From contig NC_134115.1 of assembly GCF_040939455.1 (NCBI RefSeq), positions 23,958,727-24,022,726 of the forward strand: a DNA stretch of 64,000 nucleotides, in the 5' to 3' direction. Shown piece after piece: positions 45,200 through 55,652 of the stretch. The position numbers and the translations under genes were made by a program. Origin of the DNA: Microcebus murinus. Its lineage: Eukaryota > Chordata > Mammalia > Primates > Cheirogaleidae. The notes beneath the pieces are model-generated. The model was given only the letters and a program-made list of their open reading frames with translations, was not told where the DNA came from and searched no databases. How positions within the stretch are numbered: position 1 is the first letter of the stretch; every line of letters begins with the position of its first letter.

Positions 45200-46150
45200 C
45201 TTTCCTCATTCAGGAATACTCTATGGAAATCTGTCCAAATTAGTTGATGTAAGTTTGATTCATTCTTTGTAACAGCAGTATAATATTAACTGATGGAGAT
45301 TTGCCATAATTTATCCAAATGTTTTTGATGGATAGTCATTAACTTGCTACTATATTTCTAGTGGTAATAAAGCTTTAAATTAAGTAAATGTTTAAAAAAT
45401 GCAATTGTTTTATTTTTCAATTTTACTTTCTATATTTCAGATGTAGATTTAGAAATTAGGAAAAATACACATGTAAGAGAAATACTAAGGAAGTCACTTT
45501 TTTCATAAACTATTTGGATCAAAATTATGATAAAGATTTTAGAATAAAATACCATTAAGGCAGAATTATACCTCTTTTTGTTTTGTAGAAAACATTTTGA
45601 CATTTTTTAAAAAAAATTAAAATAAACACTTTATTTTGTTAACTTAATTAACTATATGAATTCTCTTTAAATTTCCTTCAGAAGTATAAGAGTTAATAAA
45701 ATTATTTAATCCTAGGATAGACAGGATGTTGCAAATTACCTAGAATAACCACTCATTTCATATTTTAACTCCCATTAAAACTTTGCCATTGAAAAATATT
45801 TGAAGCAATAACTTCGAATTTTACAAATAAAACAAATATACATTCTCTGTATAAAAACGTAAATAATTATGTATAATAGTACAGTTCCTTACTCTGGTTC
45901 CTTTTGTCTCTCTTAGAGGGTATGACCACTATTGGTTTGTGTATTGGCATGTCTTTTGTATGTTTTCAAGGACTTTAATTCATATAAATATGTATATATA
46001 TATATATATATATATCTGTTGACATTATAAATTATACCATATTGTATATATCATTCTACAAGTTGTTTTATCAAATGGCATTTGAGAATATAATTTTAAC
46101 ACTGTCTTCTTTAATGCTTTATGATTGATGATTAAGCTTTAGGAATGGAG
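45200..46150 (-). mobile_element. L1M (L1ME-type) 3' fragments
   Basis: Antisense L1ME-like strings occur at 45240-45390 ('gccataatttatccaaatgt', 'tgatggatagtcattaactt') and 45890-46140 ('agagggtatgaccactattg', 'accatattgtatatatcatt', 'ctacaagttgttttatcaa'). The middle (45400-45880) is AT-rich and unassigned. Decay is heavy. Confidence 0.5.
45993..46015. repeat. (TA)n microsatellite
   Basis: About eleven TA units follow 'aaatatg'. The tract lies in the L1M-like sequence. Confidence 0.95.
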
Positions 46151-46229
46151 AAAGATAAGTTTTTTTCATTTTTTATGTTATTTTCATTTTTGTGTTAAGT
46201 TAATTTTTATTTTCTTGTTCTGTTGTCAT

Positions 46230-46700
46230 GTAGAATCAATATCATTTTTACTTTCCAACAATGCACTTGCTTCCATGTTAATGAAATGATGCTAGTAGCT
46301 AGGCTGGCAAACAAAATTCCTTCCATTTAAAGTGTCTCTAAGTACATTTCACCCAAGGAAACATTTTGAAACCATGTGAAGCTGAAACCTTGCCTGCAAG
46401 CATTTCTACTGACAATCACTTTTCTAGTAAGGAAGGGCTAGATATGTTTTTAACATTTGATGTCCTAATGCCTTTAAAACAAATTTTTTCAGCCTCAGCA
46501 GCAAAAAACATATTTTAGAAATGCCTGTTAGTCGAGCAAACATTTCAACCAAAAACACATTTGAACTGTTAAATTTCCTTGCTGAACCAAATGTTTTGCT
46601 TCACAAATGGGTTTTTAGATTTGCTTTGGTTCAACTCTATTCCTTCTTAAACATTGCTGTGAGGATTTCATAAATTATGAGCTCTTATTTCTTGGAATGT
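46230..46700. other. Candidate conserved noncoding block
   Basis: Repeat-free sequence of balanced composition with several octamer/homeodomain-like words (for example 'atgttaatgaaatgatgcta' near 46276) and short palindromic words. Nothing indicates coding. Proposed only because it stands out from surrounding repeats. Confidence 0.2.
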
Positions 46701-46719
46701 CTGTGCAATTTAGATTCAG

Positions 46720-46885
46720 TTTGGCAGATATTTATGAAGCATCTTCTTTGTGCTGACCGTCATGCCAGTTACTGATTCAGTGATAGATACTACACAGTTC
46801 CTACCTTTAAGGAAAATGTCATCTAATGGGAAAGATGACAAAAAAAAATATCAAGAAATAAATCCCATATTATGTAGCAAATGAT
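46720..46885 (-). mobile_element. L2 3' end
   Basis: Reversed L2 tail: 'ggcagatatttatgaagcat', 'tgccagttactgattcagtg', 'cctacctttaaggaaaatg' and 'tctaatgggaaagatgaca'. Followed at once by a second, separate L2 tail. Confidence 0.7.
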
Positions 46886-46894
46886 AGTCATTAA

Positions 46895-47275
46895 TTAATT
46901 AACTAATTTATCAATGAATTCTTATTTTTAGAAATTCTCCTATGGGCCAAGCATTACCCTAGGTATACAATATATGTTTAAGAAGGGACATGCAAAAGGG
47001 CACAAGTAGTAGTACCCAATCTTTCCATAGACGAAGGAGATCAGGACAAGCTTTCTGAGAGCTAATATGAGAAGCAGAACTTGAAAGAAAGAAAAGAGTC
47101 TTTGCATAGGAGAAGAAAACCCTTATCAGCAAATGTGTGGAGTCAAGAAAAGCATTTTCTGTTGGAGAAATACTGAAGCACGATTTTACTATGGGCACAG
47201 TGGAGGCAGAGGATCAATGGGGGAAGTAGACAAAGGTCAGGTTGTGAGGACTTTCAGTCTATTCCAGGAGGCTAA
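46895..47275 (-). mobile_element. L2 3' region
   Basis: A second reversed L2 tail starts at about 46900 ('tttatcaatgaattcttatt', 'cctatgggccaagcattacc') and runs further into ORF2 end sequence ('agctttctgagagctaatat', 'tgcataggagaagaaaacc', 'caggttgtgaggactttcag'). The frame at 46959-47198 is antisense to it and incidental. Confidence 0.7.
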
Positions 47276-48039
47276 GAAGTCAAGAGCTTACATGATGTCT
47301 TAATATTCATGCTGAAGTCCAGCTGCTTACTAATTCAGTGATAATAAATTTAGGCTTTTTACTATCTTAATAATCCTTGAAAAAGAAAATCTGATAAATT
47401 TTCAATGGACCGGAAAAAGAATGCTTAGCAAATTAAACTGAGTCATCTATTGGTGCTTAGGTGCAGTATGAGTCACCGTGACATAAAAAAGTGCAGAGTA
47501 AAGTGGATCAAGCTCACACCCATACCACATTCTGGTTTCCCCTCTAACATGATGTAAGGGCCTTACTTTAATAGTGTGGGATTTTTTCCACGATGCTTTT
47601 GATTTAGATTTACCAGCCGGGAGTTCATCTAGCAGTGGAAAATAAGGTAGACTGATGATTCCCAAATGGTTTATGTCATGGTTAAAGTGATATTGACTTT
47701 TGAAAACTTCTACAGAGCTGCTAAATTTTAAAAACATTTTGAAAGTGAGGTGAGTCAAGCTAATACACTAATACAGTTTACAGGTCATTGATGTGATGTC
47801 AGCACTCCATAGCTTGATCAGATTCTTCACCACTGAAGAACTAACAGTAGAAATTTGGAAAAACCATTTACGCGTCTGGACCTTAGTTTTCATAAAATTG
47901 AGAAGATTGGATAAAAATCTGTTTTAGTTGTAAAATTGTGCAAATAAAATTCATACACTTTGTGGTAAAATTATTCCTCTTGTAAGTGAAAAGAATATAT
48001 AGTAGCTCAGCTACTGGTAGAGCTATCCAGTATCAGAAT
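47276..48039. other. Unassigned DNA
   Basis: Nothing recognised. The minus frame 47447-47758 (103 codons) has no known domain and no splice context. Confidence 0.45.
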
Positions 48040-48124
48040 ATATTAATTAATTAATTTGATATTTTCTAAGTACCTACTATGTTGAAATGCTCTTGTAGGG
48101 AATAGGAATATGATGGGTATGGTC

Positions 48125-48482
48125 ATTAACACTACTAATCAAACCTTTCTGCCTCTCTGAACCTTATGGGTACTTGGAAACACCATACTTCCTGGTCCCT
48201 TTGTAGTTGGCTAGGGTCGTGGGACTACTACTGGTCAATGAGTTGTCAGCAAAACTGGCCTATGTCATTTCTGGGTCACAGCAATTGAATGCCAGTTTGA
48301 GACCCTCAAGTGTTCTTCTTCCAATGTTCCAGATAGTGGCTGTTCTATTAGCCTGAGTCCTGGAATAAAACCCCAGCTGAGCTGCAGTAGGCATATGAAA
48401 TGAGCAAGAAGTAGACTTTCATTGTTAGTTGTTTTAAGCTAGTGATATATTGAACTTGTGTGTCCCTGAAGCTGTACTAATC
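48125..48482 (+). mobile_element. Old LTR or MER-type insert in L2
   Basis: Strings 'catacttcctggtccctttg', 'tagttggctagggtcgtggg', 'ctactggtcaatgagttgtc' and the end 'tgttagttgttttaagctag' resemble an old MLT1-like LTR-class repeat. It separates the L2 tail from the L2 body, so it is an insertion. Subfamily not assigned. Confidence 0.5.
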
Positions 48483-48863
48483 CTGGACTGAGAATGGAGA
48501 GAAGACAGACAAGGCTGCTATTCTGGCATGGACAGTTCAGTGGGAGATAGCAGATGCATAAGTAGAAACAAATGAACAACATGATTTCAGATAGAGAATG
48601 CCTGGGTTGATGGGGAGGAAGAATATGGATTTAGGATGGGTGGTCCTTGAAAATCTCACTATAGATATTTGAATTAAGGCAAGCAGACAACAAGGAGTCA
48701 GTCATTTGAAGACCTTAGGAAAGAGAATTCCAGACCCAGAAATAACAAGTATAAAGTCCCTTAGGTGGGATGAGCTTACTATGTTTAAGGAATAGAAAAA
48801 GGCCATGTGACTAGAGTCTAGAGATCATGTGTGAGTTGTAGAGTGTAAGATTGGGAGATGGAC

Positions 48864-49028
48864 AATGGACTTTCTCAACCCTGAGGGCACATCAGATTCT
48901 CCTACAGTACTCAAACAAAACACCAATACCAGTCCTAGTCCTAGATATTCTAGAGTGGTAACAGGCCTCAGTATTTTCTTTTAAAGTTCCCCAGATGATT
49001 GTGATACCTGGGTAAATAATCTCTGATG
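48864..49028. mobile_element. MER5A-like hAT-Charlie transposon
   Basis: 'ttctcaaccctgagggcaca', 'tcagattctcctacagt' at one end and 'cctcagtattttcttttaaa', 'gttccccagatgattgtgat' at the other follow the MER5A layout. L2 sequence continues on both sides. Non-autonomous and old. Confidence 0.7.
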
Positions 49029-49850
49029 TAGAGTCCTGTAGGTGATGGCTAATTCTGATGGTTAGAATTTTAGTTTAAGTTGGAAAATTTTTAGCAGGGA
49101 GGTGACATGACCTAACTTTTGTTTTATAAAATCACTCTGACTGCAATGTGGGATTGTATTATAGAGTGAATCAGAAAAACTGTTGAAGAGGCCATATCAG
49201 AAATTTAGATGAGAGATGACCAGTAGTTTGGACTACAATGTGGCAGTAGAGAAAAATTGCTGGATTCAGGATATGTTTTGGGCCTTATGCTAAATTCACT
49301 TGCTGATGGATTGGATACATTTATGGCAGTGGCTGGTATGGTGAGCCAAGGGAGAATAAATGATGACACCTAGAGTTTTGAGGGTAAGACTGAGTTATTA
49401 AGGGAGCTACCAGCTTAAATAGGTAAGACTGGAGCAGTAATTGATTTGGAAAGTGGTGAAACCAAGAGCTCTTTTTAAGACTTGTTATATTAAAGTTGCA
49501 ACTATTAAACATCCAGTAGACACACGAAGTAGGCAGATATCAGAGTTTGGAGATTGGAGGAGAGATGAGGAATGAAGATATAAAGTTGGTGGTTACCAGC
49601 AAATAGTTTTTTAAAGCCAGGAGACTGGTGTAGTTAGGGAAGAGAGCCAAGAACTGAGTCTTTGTACATTCCAGCATTTAGAGGCTAACCAGATAAGGAC
49701 AAACCAGAGGACACTGAGAAAAAATAGTCAGCAAGGTAGAATGAATACCAGAAGAGCATGCTTTCATAGTAGTGCCAAGAAGAGTGTTGTAAGGAGGCAG
49801 TAATCCACGTGCTGATTGTTGCTACAAGGGGCAGTAAAAGAAAGATGCTA

Positions 49851-50404
49851 ATAGCATGCAAATCTATTAATAGTTCTCTTTTGTATTTATCTCTGATTCA
49901 ATTCAATTCAATCTGGTATACATTTAAGGACATGATGTGGAATGGTGCTGCACTCTTCAAATACTTGTGCCAAATACTTCTTAAATAAATGTTGAAAAAT
50001 TAAGCAACCCTTGCAAATTTTTAAGTTGACATCTAAAGAATTTTCATCATAAATTTAAATAATACTTGCAAATGAGGTAATTTTCAAAACACTATAAATG
50101 CTTATATTTAAGATAAATTATTACTTCTTTTTTTAAATGTACCCAGTGGAATATTAATACCAGAGTCTATCTTTCATTTAAAATGTACATGAACATATTC
50201 TATATCAGTTGAAACTTTTTTTAATATTCTCTTTGAACTTATGTTTTAATTCTACTTCCTCCATTGAATTTTATCTTAGTGTAATATATATTTAAGTATG
50301 AAAGTCTTTTACTAATCATTTCATTATATGCAATGCAATAACAATATATTAAAATTTAAGTTTAAATAAAAAAATTCCTGTGCCTTTAAGTGTTAAGATT
50401 ATTT
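49851..50404. other. Unassigned DNA
   Basis: AT-rich; nothing recognised. Confidence 0.5.
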
Positions 50405-51316
50405 TTCTAGAGTGACTTCAGCAGTGTGGCAGTGTAGGCAGCTCCAAGGTCTCCTTCCCCTGCCCTCCAGCTTCCAGAAACATCATAAAACAATCAGAAA
50501 CTATCAGTATCAGTGGAAAATGGTTGAGTTTTGCAGCAACCAAGTGAATACTGAATTTCAAAGTAGTAGGAAAGCTTTGTGGTGTTTTTACTTATCCTTT
50601 CCACACCCCTTTGCTGGCATGGCTACAGTCTTGAAGAGTGTGGGACTCTGGTCCTTGGTACTGGAGGAAATGTAGCTGGTCTTATTTGCAAATATTTTTA
50701 TATGTCTGTTCTAACCTGTTGGGGCTGCCTGAAGGACTGATTCAAGGTGCTTATCTCTGTTTCACTAATTCATAGCTTGGGTTGGAAAGGTGCTGGGCAT
50801 CACTCCCAAGTTCTGCAAGGTGAACTAACAACTTCAGATATGTTATGCAAACAATTATAGTTAAAAAGCACAATAGACTATCTAATGCCTGGGAGCAAAA
50901 TCTGGGGAGAGTTTTTTTAGAAAATTGGGTGATTCAATGCACTGTGAATATGGGGGAATTTAGAAAACCATGCACATACCCAGGGCAAGGTGCATGCTCT
51001 GAATAAAAACAAAGAAGAACCTAAGCTCTCACCACAGATTGATTGCTAGGTTCAGTGCAAACTTGGCTAAGTGTTGAAAGAGTGCTCTGGCATTTGGCCA
51101 ATATGCTAAGACTGGAAAATGGTATTATTGTTTGCTTGTTTGTTTTATGCTCCTATTGTTCAAGGAAATTTCTAGCTGAACAGAAATTCAAAACCCTAGC
51201 TGAACAGAAACTGAAGAAGAGACTTTAATGACTATACATGATAAGGAATAGTGTCTTTTCAAAAATAGTTTGGGAAAATCACCAAGCTGAGGGACTACTA
51301 TAGTCTTCAACAGCAA

Positions 51317-51382
51317 CAGAGAGAAAGAAAGAAGAAAGGAAAGAAAGAAAGACAAAGAAAGAAACAAAGAAGAAAAGAAAAC
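51317..51382. repeat. Purine-rich (GAAA)n tract
   Basis: An almost pure A/G run of GAAA, GAAG and GGAA units, inside the leader part of the HAL1-like element. L1-family leaders often carry such tracts before ORF1. Confidence 0.9.
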
Positions 51383-52017
51383 ACTTGGGAAGGGGAAAAA
51401 TCTGATTTCCAGAGTTATAATATAATATTCAAATATCTAGTTGTCAACAAAGAAATCACAAAGCATACAAAGAAACAAGAATGGCCCATTCAAAACAACA
51501 AAATAAATTGTTCTTTTGAAATCATCCTTGAAGAAGCCCAGAACTAAGACCTACTAGCAAAAACTTTAAAATAACTCTCCTAAATTTGTTCAAAAAGCTA
51601 AAGGAAATCATGGATAAGGAAGTAATAGATATCAGAAAAATGATGTATGAATAAAATAAGAATATCAGTAAAAATACAGAAATCATAAAAAGGAACCAAT
51701 TAGCATTTATGGAGCTGAAAAGTATAACTGAAAGAAACATTTTCATTTGGTTTGCAACAGCATATTTGAGTAGGCAGATGAAGAAGTCAATGAACTAGAC
51801 AATAGTACAATTAAAATTGTTGAGTCAGAGGTGTAGAATGAAAAATGAATAAAGAAAATTTAAACAGAGCCAAAGGGTCTCTGGGATACCATCAAGTATC
51901 CAACATATGCTTTGTGGAACTGTCAGGAGAAGAATGGAGAGAAAGGACCAGAAAGAATGTTTGAAAATATAATGGCTGAGAGACTCCTAAATTTGATGCA
52001 ATACATGAATCCATACA

Positions 52018-52028
52018 CCCCCCCCCCC
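52018..52028. repeat. C11 homopolymer
   Basis: Eleven consecutive C residues in ORF1-like sequence; a likely slippage site that also breaks the frame. Confidence 0.95.
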
Positions 52029-52500
52029 AAAATTCAATGAACTTCAACTAGGATAAAGTCAAAGAAATCCACATCAAGACACATTGTAATTAAACTCAAA
52101 AGATCAATAAACAAAAATGTATATACATACCATGGAATAGTATTCAGCTGTAAAAACGAATAAAGTTCTGATACAAGCAAAACATAGATGAACCTTGAAA
52201 ACATGCTAAGGAAAATAAGCCAGACACAAAAGGGCAAATACTGTATGATTCCACTTATGTAAATTCATAGAGATAGAAAGTAGATTAGAGGTTATTAGGC
52301 ACTTGGGTAGAAGGAATGTGGAGTTATTGTGTAATGATTATAGAATTTTTGTTTAGGCAATGAACAAGTTTTGGAAAGAAAGAGGGGTGATGGCTGTACA
52401 GCATTATGAATGTAATTAACACTACTGAATTGTGTATTTAAAAATGATTAAAATGGCAAACATATTTATTTTCCCATAATAAAATAAATTTTAACAAAGA

Positions 52501-53109
52501 GATTACTCTCTGGATTGAGTTAACATTACAGTTATTATTAGTATACAATTGATTATAACATATATGCATATCTACATATATTATACACTTTGATAATAAT
52601 CATTAAATATGAAAGATATACTAAATTGGGAGTGTATTTTTCATGAAATATATGGAAATTTATTTTTCTAAAAATATTATGCATCTATAGTTGAAGTTTA
52701 TTTATTGCTACCATGAGATAAATTTCAGAATCAATTGTATTCTTGCTTTACCTTTTATCTTGAGGTATGTGCTAAGAAAGTTTGTTGACATAAATAAAAA
52801 ATGGAAATGAAGAGAGTTTCATAACAGAAATGTCATATAATTCCTCAGTTGATGTTGAAAAAGTGATGGAAGTCATTTGGGCTACCTGTTCTCAATCTGA
52901 AGTTAACGTCTTAAATTATTTCTGTTATTTGCCCAAAAAACAATGTGCCAATGCAAAACTAGGCCTGGTAAGAATTACATCTTCCATTTATATAGGCAAA
53001 GGCAGGCAACTGTAAAAGGGGAAGTGTGAAAAGAGAATCCACGTGATACCTTAAACTTATTCTCTTGGAATGTCTTTGTTTACCTCCGTGGTCACAGGCA
53101 CTTTTCAGA
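52501..53109. other. Unassigned DNA
   Basis: Nothing recognised; the frame at 52830-53015 has no known domain. Confidence 0.45.
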
Positions 53110-53170
53110 CTTCTGGTTCATTGGAAAGAACATTAGACCAAGATCCAGGAGATTTGCTATCCAGGTTAAA
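53110..53170 (+). mobile_element. MIR-type SINE head fragment
   Basis: 'ggttcattggaaagaacatt', 'agaccaagatccaggagatt' and 'aaactccactgctggg' follow the tRNA-derived head of MIR elements. The core is missing. Confidence 0.5.
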
Positions 53171-54014
53171 CTCCACTGCTGGGAAGGAGAGAAAATGAAG
53201 AATTGGATGTGTTTCAATATAATTGCTTTGATGCCATCTTTACTGATGTACATAAGGTAAATTTTATGGACATTATAATACAAGATTTCAAGAGAAAGAA
53301 CATTTAGCAAAGAAAATACAGAACTGGGAAATCATAGTTAGAGTTTATCCAGGAAATCTTTTTGTGTAATTTAGTGTCCTTTCCCTTCATACCTCCTATG
53401 CAATTTAGTGCTGTTTCCTGTACTTTTTTGTTTTGTTTTGTCTAGTGATTTGGTCCCCAGAAGTCAATTACAAGAAGATATTCATTCATTGAGCTATTTC
53501 ACCCTGAATTAAAAGCTTCTCAATAATGAAAAGTACATCAAATAAGGAATGCTGAGGTTAATGTGGAAAGCAAAGGCAATTTTTTTTTTAATTTTACAAA
53601 ATCTCTGATTTAGGCTCTCTCAAAAACTCACAGAGGAAATGTCACTCTGCTTATAGTAGGAAAAGAACAGAGATCAGATATCTCTTATGGTAGAAAGCTT
53701 CTTATGATCACCAGGAAACCATAAATTTGTAAAACAATTTTGGCTGGTCAATGAGAATGCTTTGTAAAAAAAAAAAGTGAAATGATATGCTCATATAAAT
53801 TCATACAAAGTGTTTGGCTGAAACTAGGGTTATGTAGGCTTAGCCTACATTAGACAAAAACCTGGAGAGGGACCCATAGGATTTGAATATACTATGGGAG
53901 TCTCCTGCTTGCGGTCTCTCTGTTTCCACTACGGTCCTTTATATTTAATTCACGCTTCCTGGAAGTCAGGGAGATGTTGGAAAAATAAAGATTTACCTTA
54001 CTTTGAAAATTCTT
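53171..54014. other. Unassigned DNA
   Basis: Nothing recognised, apart from an 8-bp-arm palindrome (ATGTAGGC, TTA, GCCTACAT) at 53832-53850. Confidence 0.5.
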
Positions 54015-54537
54015 CCAATAGCTTTCCTTTATACTAGAATAGATTACAGACTCCTGCCAATAACCTAAAAGGCTCCTGCCTAACACGTTGACCTTTCTCA
54101 GAACTCCCCATCTCCGACTCTGTACTCCAGCGGCTGCCCTTCCTCTGTGTCTGTTCTCTAAAGATGATGAGTTTGCACCTGCTTAGGGCCTTTGCACACA
54201 CTCTTCCCCCTCCCTGGAATATTCTTTTCCAGATTTTTGCCTGGCTGGTGCCTTTTCATCCTGCTGGTCTCAGTTCAAATGTAGCCTCTTCAAAAAGGCC
54301 TTTCCCAAACCACTCCTTCCCGTTCTCTCACTTCCTGTCTACCCTATTGTGTGTTACAAAGGAGTTGTCATCATAGCACTCATTGTTATTAAAATTTTTC
54401 TTGTGTAATTATTCTTACTTCTTTTTTGTCTCTTTCCTTATGTTGCAACTTCATCAATCTTGTTCATGATTGTATCCTGGTTCTCTAGAACAATACAGAG
54501 TAGGTGCATCATAAATATTTCTTGATGATTGATTAAC
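54015..54537 (+). mobile_element. L2 3' region, well preserved
   Basis: Sense L2 from the ORF2 C-terminus to the tail: 'ccaatagctttcctttatac', 'gcttagggcctttgcacaca', 'ccctccctggaatattcttt', 'tcaaatgtagcctcttcaaa', 'ggcctttcccaaac', 'tgattgtatcctggttctct', 'gtgcatcataaatatttctt'. The plus frame 54164-54376 is part of the decayed ORF2 C-terminus, not a host gene. Confidence 0.9.
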
Positions 54538-55497
54538 AGAGTCTTTTGGGGTACTTTTTCCCTAGACTATTTCCTGCCAAAAATACGCAGGGCATTTTTT
54601 CTTCTGCACTATGCAGTTTGTTTTAAGTCTTAGAAATTGACTGACTTGCACACAGCAAAATTGACTTGATTCGAATATTTGACTCATTAGTCTGTCACTT
54701 TAGGAAATATGAGCTGGCTAATAGACGGCAGCAAAAAAGCCCCTGGGATCTGTAAGTTCACTACCATTTTTGGAACTAGAATGAGAAAGCAAGGTGAATT
54801 GCAAAAAAAAGAAAAAAATTATGTCTCTAATAGTCTGGATTTTATTCTTTGTATCTGGATCTGCCAGTTAATCTGAAAGTCCTAGTAAATGATTAGGTTA
54901 CCCTTTTTTCCCCATAAAATCCTGCTTGTATCATGTCATGCCCCCACCGTTTCGGATTTCCAGTGGGGAAGAGGCCAGAACTGGAATCAATGGCCTGACT
55001 TGGGGGAGTGAGCAGGGAATAGCATCTCTTTCTCCATCTATGCTTCCTAGCAATTACATTCATGTTTGAGATTTCAGCTCTGAGTTAGGTTTGCTTATGT
55101 AGTTCTACTTTGGCTGCAATCAATTTGTAGAATTGTTCCACTAAGAAGTCAATCTTCTAAGAAGCAAGGTATGATGCACTGATGTTTATCATTGTGCTTG
55201 TAATTAACATTTCCCAGTTATTGGTCATAATCAGGCTGTGATTAAATTTTGATCAATACCAAGAGTTATGAAACTCAAAGTATGAAGGCAACTGTCGAAC
55301 AAAATCAATTCAATAGTTGTCCATTTTAAAAGAACTATTGTTTAAAATAGAAAAACTACCACACTGTGCTTTAGCCAATTTGTAAGTATTACTATTCTGA
55401 GTCATCAGCAGACCAGCTTATTAAATAATTGTCAGTATTTCCTTCTTGGTTTTCCCTCCCTCAATTCCATTATTTTCACTTCAAAGTTTCAAATGAG
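54538..55497. other. Unassigned DNA, candidate conserved block
   Basis: Repeat-free. The part 54640-55440 has homeodomain-like TAATTA words (55200, 55240) and retains CpG sites (54725, 54949). No coding signal. Confidence 0.25.
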
Positions 55498-55562
55498 TGT
55501 TTAATTTTTAAGATGATTAAGATGTTTAATTTTAAGATGATTAATTTTTAAGATGATTAATA
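55498..55562. repeat. Short tandem array, TTAATTTTTAAGATGA unit
   Basis: Three imperfect copies of TTAATTTTTAAGATGA lie close together, one shortened by a base, with a partial copy between them. Confidence 0.85.
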
Positions 55563-55618
55563 TAAAAGTAAACAACATTAAAGATCCAAGGATGATGTTC
55601 TTATTTACCCCTATTTTT

Positions 55619-55652
55619 TCCAACTAAATGAAAACTCCAACTAAATGAAAAC
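55619..55652. repeat. Perfect 17-bp tandem duplication
   Basis: TCCAACTAAATGAAAAC occurs twice head to tail (55619-55635, 55636-55652) with no mismatch. Confidence 0.95.

Larger units (their letters stand above)
48040..49850 (-). mobile_element. L2 with 3' half of ORF2, interrupted twice
   Basis: Reversed L2 is recognisable through 1.2 kb: tail at 48045-48123 ('ttctaagtacctactatgtt'), then 'ttgaagaccttaggaaagag', 'ttttagcagggaggtgacat', 'aaatcactctgactgcaatg', 'acttgctgatggattggata', 'attaaacatccagtagacac' and, at 49655-49690, the region where L2/CR1-clade reverse transcriptases have their GVPQGS motif (here mutated). Two younger elements interrupt it (48125-48482, 48864-49028). The coding frames are destroyed. 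Confidence 0.75.
50405..52500 (+). mobile_element. HAL1-like element (ORF1 plus 3' end, no ORF2)
   Basis: A 5'-UTR-like start (50405-50500, 'cagtgtggcagtgtaggcag', 'ctccaaggtctccttcc') leads through a 1-kb leader to ORF1-like sequence (about 51540-52105), recognisable from 'tggagctgaaaagtataact', 'tctctgggataccatcaagt', 'caacatatgctttgtggaac' and 'aatggctgagagactcctaa'. Directly after (52110) comes the L1M-type 3' end ('ataccatggaatagtattca' to 'cataataaaataaattt'). ORF2's endonuclease and polymerase parts are absent. This is the design of HAL1 (half-L1), or else an L1M with a large deletion. ORF1 is broken by stops and shifts. Confidence 0.6.

Noticed and set aside
47447..47758. 103-codon minus frame as a gene
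   Set aside because: No domain, no splice or promoter context.
51317..51382. Purine tract as a triplex-forming regulatory element
   Set aside because: It lies in the leader of an L1/HAL1-like element, where such tracts are routine.
52018..52028. C11 run as a G-quadruplex site
   Set aside because: A single G-run on the minus strand cannot supply the four tracts needed for an intramolecular quadruplex.
53832..53850. ATGTAGGC/GCCTACAT palindrome as an operator or terminator
   Set aside because: Only 8-bp arms, no T-run, no adjacent gene; palindromes of this size occur by chance in tens of kilobases.
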